A stretch of DNA of 64,000 nt from Delphinus delphis (taxonomy: Eukaryota; Chordata; Mammalia; Artiodactyla; Delphinidae), in NCBI RefSeq assembly GCF_949987515.2, contig NC_082703.1:7278680-7342679 (forward strand), read 5' to 3'. The notes under the pieces are model-generated. The model worked only from the letters and a program-made list of their open reading frames with translations, made no database searches and was not told the origin of the DNA. Of the stretch, positions 56,350-64,000 are shown in pieces (positions within the stretch are counted from its first letter, which is position 1; every line of letters begins with the position of its first letter). A program made the position numbers and the translations under genes.

Positions 56350-57010
56350 CAGTGTGTATGTGCACAGGGCGTGGTGTGTGGCGTGTATATGTGTGGGTGT
56401 ACACGGTGACATGATGTGTGTGTCTGTGCACATGTGTGCATCCGCACTGAGCAACTACTATGTTCCAAGCACTGGAAGCACAGTTCATCCCCTCCCAGGG
56501 GATATAGTTACTGGAGGAAGACGTTTACAATTAGAAACTTGCAAAGTGTCTGGGGAAGAAGCCAAGTAGTGGAAGGAGGACCCTCACCCAGGTGAGGATC
56601 CCTAGAGGTGGCGAGGAGGCTGCCTCAAGTATGTTGTGTTTGAAGCTGGGGTCTGAAGCGTGAGAAGCTACCCGGGCCCGGAGCCCCGGTGGGCTTCAGG
56701 AAGCTGGGACAAACCTTGTGAGGCTGGGGGATCCTCGTGGGTGAAGGTGGGAAGGGAAATGGCACTGCGGGAGATGCTGGTTGGCTGGAAAGCAGTGGCC
56801 CAAGAGAAGGCTGGCAAGTGTCAGAAGGGAACCTTTGTGTTCCAGTTTAAGATAAAAAGAAATACGAACAAAGAAAAAACGTTATCTTAAGAGGAAACAG
56901 CTGAAGGACTTTAAAGAAGGGAGCTAAGTGATTGAAAGCACGGTCCTGGCTTCCATACAGAGAAGACACTGGTCAGCGTGAGTGGAGGCTAGTCCAGGCG
57001 AGACCCAGGT
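56350..57010 (-). repeat. TG-rich stretch and L2-like fragment
   Basis: 56350-56440 is GTGT-rich; after it 'ctactatgttccaagcactgg' and 'tggctggaaagcagtggccc' resemble antisense L2 in order. Confidence 0.45.
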
Positions 57011-58484
57011 GCTGCTGGGTGGAGTCGAGTGGGCAGGTGTGAGTGAAGTCCGTCCAGGGGGTCAGGTCTGCACGTGGGGAGGAGGCGGTGTCAAGGCTGC
57101 CCCCGCCCTCTGGCTGGTACTTCCCGGTGGTCATTGGGGCCTTTCACTGCTGTGCCTTTAAGACTAGGCTTAAGGAATGAAGACTCTGCTACTGATGAAC
57201 TTTTTATTTATTTATTTTCCAGTTCAGATGAATTTTTTAACATGCCAGTGATTTGATTAGAAAAACAGCTTCACTTTGTACACATCTCTGTAATTTACCT
57301 CTGGGCACTCAGATGTTCTGGAAAAATTATACTTTATAATGAGATTAAATAAATGTTTCATTTCAAAAATTTGCTCTCTTCAAGAAACGTGCCGTATCTG
57401 AGAAAGTAAGAACTTCATTTTTAAAGTGTACAGAGTAGCACTCATGAATGTGTGTGTTTTGAATGCTTCTGAAAGTAATGAGTAATGTGGTAATGGTATC
57501 TTTTAGGCGCCTAAAACCATCCATCCTAGTTAATGGTTTAACCCTACCTTCTTCTATTTCAAAAAGCAGGGGTTTACTTCATACCCCAATGGACGTCTAC
57601 ACCATTGGTCAAAGACACTGGTGAAGACATACGAGGGAGGCCTCAGTTCAGGCAGCGAGTCAATGACAAAAGCAGGTCTCAAGTCAAGGATGAAGATGGT
57701 TTTACCTCCCCAGGACACTCATATCACAGTGGAAGCTGTGTCTGAGGTAAGCATCTTCTTGTTGACTTGATATGTCTGTCGCTCTGGAAATGCCGCACTG
57801 CCTCTCAAGGTATTTCCATGCAGCTATTTTAGGCACCAGATCTTTACCTTTCACCTTCTTCAGTTTTTCAATTTGGGTTTAATTCCTCTCCTTAAAGTTG
57901 CACGGAATAGGAGAGATAGTAGATGAACCCATTTTAAAGAGAGATTTCTTTTGAGGGAATATGATTTAGTCCAGGTTCTATTTAGACCCGTGATCTATTG
58001 AAATTCACCGTACTTAAAAAAGGCACCGTACTTTTTTCTTCACTCTGTCATTCCCCATTTATTCTAAGTGGACAAAGCACCAAAGATGGTCCACTGTGGT
58101 AGTTACTCTAGCCCAGAAGAACGTCCATGCTATTTTGGTGAGCATATGGGTTTGTTTTTTAGAAATTATCGGCTCTGGACAGGCTGGTATTATAAACAAT
58201 GTACTTGTATTTAAAATCCATACAGAAACCTTGAGTTTTGTTTTTACCTTTTGTTGAATTTGTTGGTTTACTTCTGAAATAGAAGTCTTTCCACAGGATT
58301 CTTATGCTCCTCCAATCCTAATTCTCTCATCAGTAAAACGAGGAGGCTGTTCTGGTGTTTGAGATTCCTACCAGCTTTGACACATTATGAATCTCTGATT
58401 CTATAAGCCCAGATTAGTTCTCTAATAGACGGTAAACACCTTTCCACATTCCACTTTCTGACTCCATCTCCCATATGGATTCTT
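57011..58484. other. Intergenic sequence, unassigned
   Basis: A weak MIR-like scrap near 58325-58405. No gene seen. Confidence 0.4.
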
Positions 58485-59104
58485 TTTAAAAAATGAACAG
58501 GAAACTCATACAACTCAACATCCAAAAACCCCAAACAACTCAATTAAAAAATGGGCAAAGGATCTTAATAGGTGTTTTTTTCCAAAGAAGACATACAGAT
58601 GGCCAAGAGACACATGAAGAGATGCTCAACATCACTAATCACCGGGGAAATGCAAATCAAGACCACAGTGAGATACGACCTCACACACGTCAGAATGGCT
58701 GTCATCGAAAAGAAGCAGGAAGGATGTGGAGAAAAGGAAACCCTTGTGCACTGTTGGTGGAAATGTAAACTGGTTCAGCCATTACGGAAAACGGTACGGA
58801 GATACCTCAAAAAACTAAAAATAGAATTATCACATGATCCAGCGATTCCACTCCTGGGTATTTTAGCCAAAGGAAACAAAAAAACACTCATTTGAAAAGG
58901 TACACACACACCTATGTTCACTGCAGCATTATTTACAATAGCCAAGATATGGAAGCGACCTAAGTGCCCATCAACAGATGAATGGATAAAGAGGATGTGA
59001 TGGGGGAAAAGAGAAATAGGTGAGGGAGATTAAGAGGGGCAAACTTCCAGATGCAAAATACAATAAATGAAGCACAGGTATGAAATGTTAAAAAAAAAAA
59101 AAAA
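58485..59104 (+). mobile_element. L1 ORF2 3' fragment with deleted 3' UTR and poly(A)
   Basis: ORF2 end ('ggccaagagacacatgaaga', 'catcaacagatgaatggata') continues directly into a short remnant of the 3' UTR and a 15-base A run. Frames are broken. Confidence 0.88.
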
Positions 59105-61485
59105 GAACAAGAAGGAAGAAGCATCATTTCTGAGGGTTTTTTATTGAAAGGGTGTCCCCTCTGATAAGTTAACTTGGAACACAACTTTCTTTCTTTTCAG
59201 CTCTCACGGAATTACTTTTCTTCATAGAGGAATCATGGTTACCTAGACCATAATCTCTGATTCCATCTCTGAACCCAGAGCCTCATTCCCTGTGATCTGA
59301 TTAGAAGGATGCTAACTGCTTTGCCAGAGAGGCCATCTCTTCCCATCTCTCTGCCTGGCCCCTCAGCCCTTCTTCTCACTAATTTGCTTTCCGTAATACT
59401 GCAGAGTTATACGTCATTCTGGGTGATTGCAAACTGCATATGTGTGTCAAATACATGGGGGTTTACTTGGGTGAATTGCTAGGTTCAAAGTGAAGAATTT
59501 CCTCAACCTCCTTAATTTTATGATTTGTGATTTCTGATTACTGTACTAGATGTTTGGAGGGTGGTCTTCATAAATCCTCGTACAAGTGGAACAAAAAAGT
59601 TGAGACGTGAGCCTTCTCCATTTGGCCAGTAGATGGAAGTATTTCATAGGGAAATAAGCAACCAGCAGGGTTTTGTTTGTTTGGATGGTTCTGGTTTTGT
59701 TGTTGTTTTTAAGAAGATGGAAGAATTGTCCAGAAAAGAAGTAGAAAGGAGAAATGAAAAACAAAAACCAAGAGACAAAGTGTACAAAATACAGGGCTTC
59801 TAAACTTACCGAAAATCCATTTTCTGTTCAGGCTTTCTCTATGTATCCTGTGTGACTCTGTCCCTTTGGAAAGAATAGAAGCATAAATTAGACTGTTGAT
59901 AACTCTGGAGTTTGGGGTTTTTTTTTTTTTCAATATAATCTCTATGGATCCTTGAGAGTCCGAAAAATCTTTTCACGAGAATGAATAATGCAATCAGCTT
60001 CTTCAGCAATCAGCCCAGCTGAACATGAAGCTGATGATTTCACTGGAATGCTTAATGCCCACCAGCAAGAGTGGTGTGAGAGCAACAACGGGGAGGTTCA
60101 TGTTGGCAGCTCCAACCAGCGATTCTGGCCGTGGTTCCAATGCAGGGATCACGAGGCCACTGCTTTGCCCATTCTATCTACTGCTCTTGTTTGGAACTAC
60201 TGGTCTACCACGGACAAGCTAAGGTGGATCACCAAGCATTGTCCCAGCAGCTGGTTGCATGATTCCCCTGGGTGCTGTGTGAGTGTGTTTCCGAAATCCC
60301 AATTTCAACAAACTGTGTGTCGGAGTCTCCAGGCAATCATATCCAACTTGGAGATTAGATTGAAAAACTGAGTTGTCACCGACAGCAGAGGAGATGAAAG
60401 CCATCTTTTCTGTATCAGCTCCTGTTTAATTGGCACGCTAACCCAAACACCCCTCTCCAAATACCCGTCTCCTTGCGAGTTTTGGCAGGAGATGCAAGGA
60501 CTGGATTTTAGCTCCGTCTTTGGTGTGGGGAACAACCCAGCAGTTTTCCAATTATGTCAGGAGAGAAATGAAATCTCTAGAGACACAAAATAACTTCCTA
60601 GAAACCAAATTTCTTTTTATCTACGTATTTTTAAAGAAAATCCGAACAAGTGATATGCATGCGTGAAGCAAATGAAATGCTCTCAGACTGGTTAACATCT
60701 GCTAAAACAGAGCTTGGCTTATTCGCGTAGCTCTCTTACTTCTCCCATCACAGGGTAATGTTGCCTTCTTTATTAGTATTTCTGACTTTCTTCATCAGTA
60801 TTGTGATTTTCATTGCATTTGTCGAAAAACTGCCTCTATAAGCAATACCCTTGATACAGAGTTTCAACGTAGCTACTGCATTAATACACTTATTTTCTTC
60901 TTTCAGTATGTCCTTGAAGTAAGGGCCTTTCGGAATATGTAAAAACTATGTAGATAAGCACTGAGGTACAAGAATTACTGAGCATTAAATCTGTTCATTC
61001 CCCAAGTTCTACTTTTTTTTTTTTTAAATGAGGAAACCGAGATCAAGGCAGAGGAATATATGCTTCAATTTGTGAAGCAGAGCCCCCCACCCATCCAAAT
61101 GCACAGCGTTTTGGAGGAAAAAGATAACCCTAGGATGGTGAGTAGTCATCAAGCACTAATGGTCAGCTTCTTCGGGAAAATCTCTGGGCCTCCTGAGTAT
61201 TTTAAAACACCTTTTGATCTCACTTCTAACAAGCACTGAACTGACTGCTGGTTGGGCAGGGGGGTGAGGCACGGGAAGAGTGCTACAAAAGGGATACGGG
61301 TCACGTCCTTTCTGGCCAAGAGGCAGTGAAAGGAGAAAGCAATTTGGTGGCAAGATTTGATTTGCTGGTTGAGAAAGCCAAACTCCATGGAACGGCCATC
61401 GCTGAGCAAGGACCCCTCCCCCTCCTCATTTATACTGTCTATAATCACCAGTGCCAAGGGCCAGTGACGAGTGTCACTGCACTTA
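59105..61485. other. Intergenic sequence, unassigned
   Basis: No gene or clear repeat. A 127-codon frame at 59988-60371 shows no domain. Confidence 0.4.
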
Positions 61486-61487
61486 GA

Positions 61488-61638
61488 GTCAGCCCTCCAT
61501 ATCTGCAGATGTGGAACTTGGCGGCTATAGAGGGCAACTTTATCACACCATTTTATACGAGACTCGAGCATCCGGGGATTCTGGTATGAGGTGGTCCTGG
61601 AACCGACATTCCCGGGACCCCAGGGACTACTGTACTCA
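61488..61638. mobile_element. Short internally deleted MER2/Tigger element
   Basis: Both MER2-like ends are present ('agtcagccctccatatctgc' and 'gactcgagcatccggggat' to 'gggactactgta') with little between them. Confidence 0.75.
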
Positions 61639-61639
61639 C

Positions 61640-62945
61640 CAAAGCAAAGCTTGCTCTTTGGAAATCTTGCCACTAGGGAGCAACACTGACTAACTTTGGC
61701 CTTGAAGGTCCCCCCCCATCCTTTTTTTTTTTTAAAGGAAAAGTTAGGCTTTTTTTTTTTTTTGCCTTGGGGCACATACGAATAAAACCTTCTAAAATCA
61801 CACCTTTGCAGTTTCCTGCTCTGAGTAGGGGGAAGAAATGGAGTCCTGAGAAACAGGGGGTAAAGGAGAGCCTCTCTCTCTCTCTTTGTCTGCAAATGTC
61901 TCGGCTCAGCTCCTGGAAGCTGGAGGAGGGACAGATGTTTGGGGCTGTGCACAGGAATCTCAGTAGTCTGGGAAAGGCTGCTCTGGGTATCTTTCCCCTC
62001 TGGACTTTCATACATCAGAGAGTTGTTACTTATGTTTGCAAAGTTAATCCTTGCCCTGAAGCACCATCCTTGGATTAGAAAATACAATGAAAGAACCCAA
62101 ACAGTAAATCATTGTATTGCATCTCCGCTCAAAACGCTGTCTTCTGCTTGGGCTTTCCTTGCTGCAAAGACCATTTTATGAGAGTGATCTCCATCACAGA
62201 CAATCCAGGTCCACCCCAAAAATCAAGAAATAGGGGAATCTTTAAAAATTTCCCCATTTAATGAGATGATACAAAACAAAGCACAGAAAGGTAGGAGAAA
62301 TTCAACAAGTGTCCCCTAGAAAGTCAGTGGTGCTGTAAGAAAGATGGTCCAGGACTCTCTCCCTTGGCTTTGTGAGTCCTCCCCTAATCCCTTCTCTAAC
62401 CGGCAAATAAATTTCTGGGAGCCCTTTTGGTTTCCAGATTTTTTCTAAACCTGCCACACACTGGTTGTTATTCTTTCTCATGCTACGTCTCCCACCTGCT
62501 TCTGGAGTGAAACAGCAGTTGGCAATAGGGATGCTCAGAGTCTAGTACCCCAGCCTGGCCAAATAACACTCAGATAATCACATCATTAACCTGGCTACTG
62601 AGCTCCGGGTTGGCAAAAGCCAGCTCTGCTTCCCTGAGTGCTGAGGGTCCCTAGTTTGAAAAACATGCACTTCTTCCTAATAGGCAATCTGTCACTTGCC
62701 GTCTAATAGAAATCACCTGCTCCTAGAATAATCCTTAAACAAATTGACAGCATGTTGAGAGCCGGAGTTCTCAGCTTTAATGCTGCCTGGTTGAATCAAG
62801 CAGATGGAATGAAAACAACCACAACACACCACTGCACATCATTTAGAAACTCATTAGTCACAGGGGAATCACAGTCTCTGCAGATGCTGGCTCTTCCCCT
62901 GGCGAGTCAAGAGGTACTTTGTGGCCAGGGGTCAGTGCCCTGGAC
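61640..62945. other. Intergenic sequence, unassigned
   Basis: Poly(T) runs at 61720-61765 and a short CT repeat at 61872-61885; otherwise no repeat or gene recognised. Confidence 0.4.
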
Positions 62946-62949
62946 CCTC

Positions 62950-63385
62950 AAGCGATGGCTTTGAGTCTTGACTTTGCTACTTACAAGATCTGGGGAAAAA
63001 AAGTCTCCTAGGAGATAAAATACCTACCTTGGAAATGTCTATCTCATAGATTGCATGAGGGTCACATTAGGTACAATGAGAAAAAGCACCTTGTAAATTT
63101 AAAGAGTTAAGCCCTCAGTGGGACAGCACTTTGGACACTCAATAATAATAGCTGTCATTTTTTGAACATAGGCTCCATATTAAACACTTTATGCAGACTG
63201 TCTCACTAAATCATCACAACTGTGTATGATAGATATAAATTCCCCTACTTTAGAGATGAAAGATTTGAAGTCCAGAGAAATTCAGCAATTTGCCCAAGGT
63301 CTCGAAGCTAACAAGTGGTGATGTTGATTCAAAGCCCAGTCCCCAGTCCAGCTGACTCCAGAATCTGTGTTCTCACTGATAGGGT
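62950..63385 (+). repeat. Two MIR SINEs in tandem
   Basis: 62950-63110 has 'gctttgagtcttgactttgc' and 'acctaccttggaaatgtc'; 63130-63385 has 'tagagatgaaagatttgaag' and 'tttgcccaaggtctcgaagc'. Both follow MIR order in the same orientation. Confidence 0.75.
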
Positions 63386-63394
63386 TCAAGACAG

Positions 63395-63885
63395 GTCACC
63401 CCCAAATATGGCAGCTTGGCGTATTAAATATCTTAAGGAATTTAAAAAACAGGCAGAAGCAAGAAGGTCACTCTTCCCTGCCTTGTCACCCTTCTTCCCT
63501 GAAACAGGTCATAAAACTCCCCTGTGAAAGCTACCCTCCCTGTACAGGGCAGAAAGACTTTCTTAACACCAGAGATAGAAAATTTAGGGCCAAGCAGCCT
63601 GTATAAGCAAACCTTGCTAAACTAACCTTCACCTTCCTAGTTACTCCTTCACCATTAACTACCCCTGGCCCAAACCCCTTTGTCTTTCCAATTCTTCAAA
63701 AATTTACTATTTCCTTGTCGAAAAGGTATAAAAACTTCTGGCTCTGGTCACTTTCTTGGTCTTCATTTTCTTGTGAAGACTCTCTCATCTACATGTAGAA
63801 ATTCAATGAAATTTGTATGCTTTTCTCTTTGTCAGTTAATTTTCAGATCAAGCCAGGGACCCTAAGAAGATTGAGCAAACATATC
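63395..63885 (+). mobile_element. LTR-like sequence of an endogenous retrovirus (solo)
   Basis: A C-rich leader, then a TATA-like 'aggtataaaaac' at 63725, a T-rich promoter-downstream part and an end with 'ccagggaccctaagaag' resemble a class I ERV LTR. No internal viral genes follow in the window. Family not identified. Confidence 0.55.
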
Positions 63886-64000
63886 CCCCCTCTGCATCAC
63901 TGTTAAGCAATGCTGCCTTACAGACTGGTCTGTTACATACAGGCTGCTGCCTTTATCCTGGGCGGGGAAATCTTCAGCTTCTGAGGCTGCTTCCCTGCAG

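Overview
The window is mammalian nuclear DNA, almost certainly from a whale or dolphin. It holds six tRNA-derived SINEs of the CHR type: five young CHR-2-like copies, four of them with clear flanking duplications, and one older CHR-1-like copy. CHR SINEs mark the cetacean/hippo/ruminant clade, and this abundance of young CHR-2 copies together with no BovB element seen points to Cetacea. Most of the remaining sequence is L1 of several ages, plus L2, MIR, Tigger/MER2, MER5/hAT and LTR remnants.

One gene is recognisable: KCNU1 (SLO3), the sperm-specific, pH-sensitive large-conductance potassium channel, on the minus strand. I could place 16 coding exons from the start codon (53972) down to 1798. 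All have compatible intron phases, and together they give an uninterrupted 549-codon reading frame with GT-AG splice sites throughout. They cover S0 to S6, the pore (filter GFG) and most of the first RCK domain, about half of a protein that is usually near 1150 residues. The remaining exons (second RCK domain and C-terminus) must lie beyond base 1 of the window.

Layout: 1-2.35 kb, exons 16 and 15; 6.6 kb, exon 14; 7.1-9.8 kb, a long minus-strand L1; 10.0-12.4 kb, exons 13 to 11; 12.9-23.7 kb, an 11.5-kb intron packed with old L1s and two nested SINEs; 23.9-27.7 kb, exons 10 to 8 (RCK1 start, S6, pore) with a twin-primed L1 between exons 10 and 9; 28-34 kb, L1 and SINE insertions; 34.1-39.9 kb, exons 7 to 3 (the voltage sensor and S5) with a 500-bp TG/TA microsatellite between exons 5 and 4; 40-50.4 kb, an intron with old L1s, an MLT1 LTR and L2; 50.5 kb, exon 2; 53.8-54.0 kb, exon 1; 54-64 kb, upstream intergenic DNA with L2, L1, MIR, MER2 and an ERV-like LTR.

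Points of interest in the channel gene are: loss of the codon used as the start in human (TTG here, so translation should begin 16 codons later); two substitutions at otherwise conserved membrane residues (Trp to Leu in S5, Tyr to Cys in S6); and an L1 insertion that reaches into the acceptor region of exon 14. I found no second protein gene, no RNA gene, no CRISPR array and no undescribed system. Comparisons with human, mouse and SLO1 are from memory of those proteins, not from a search.
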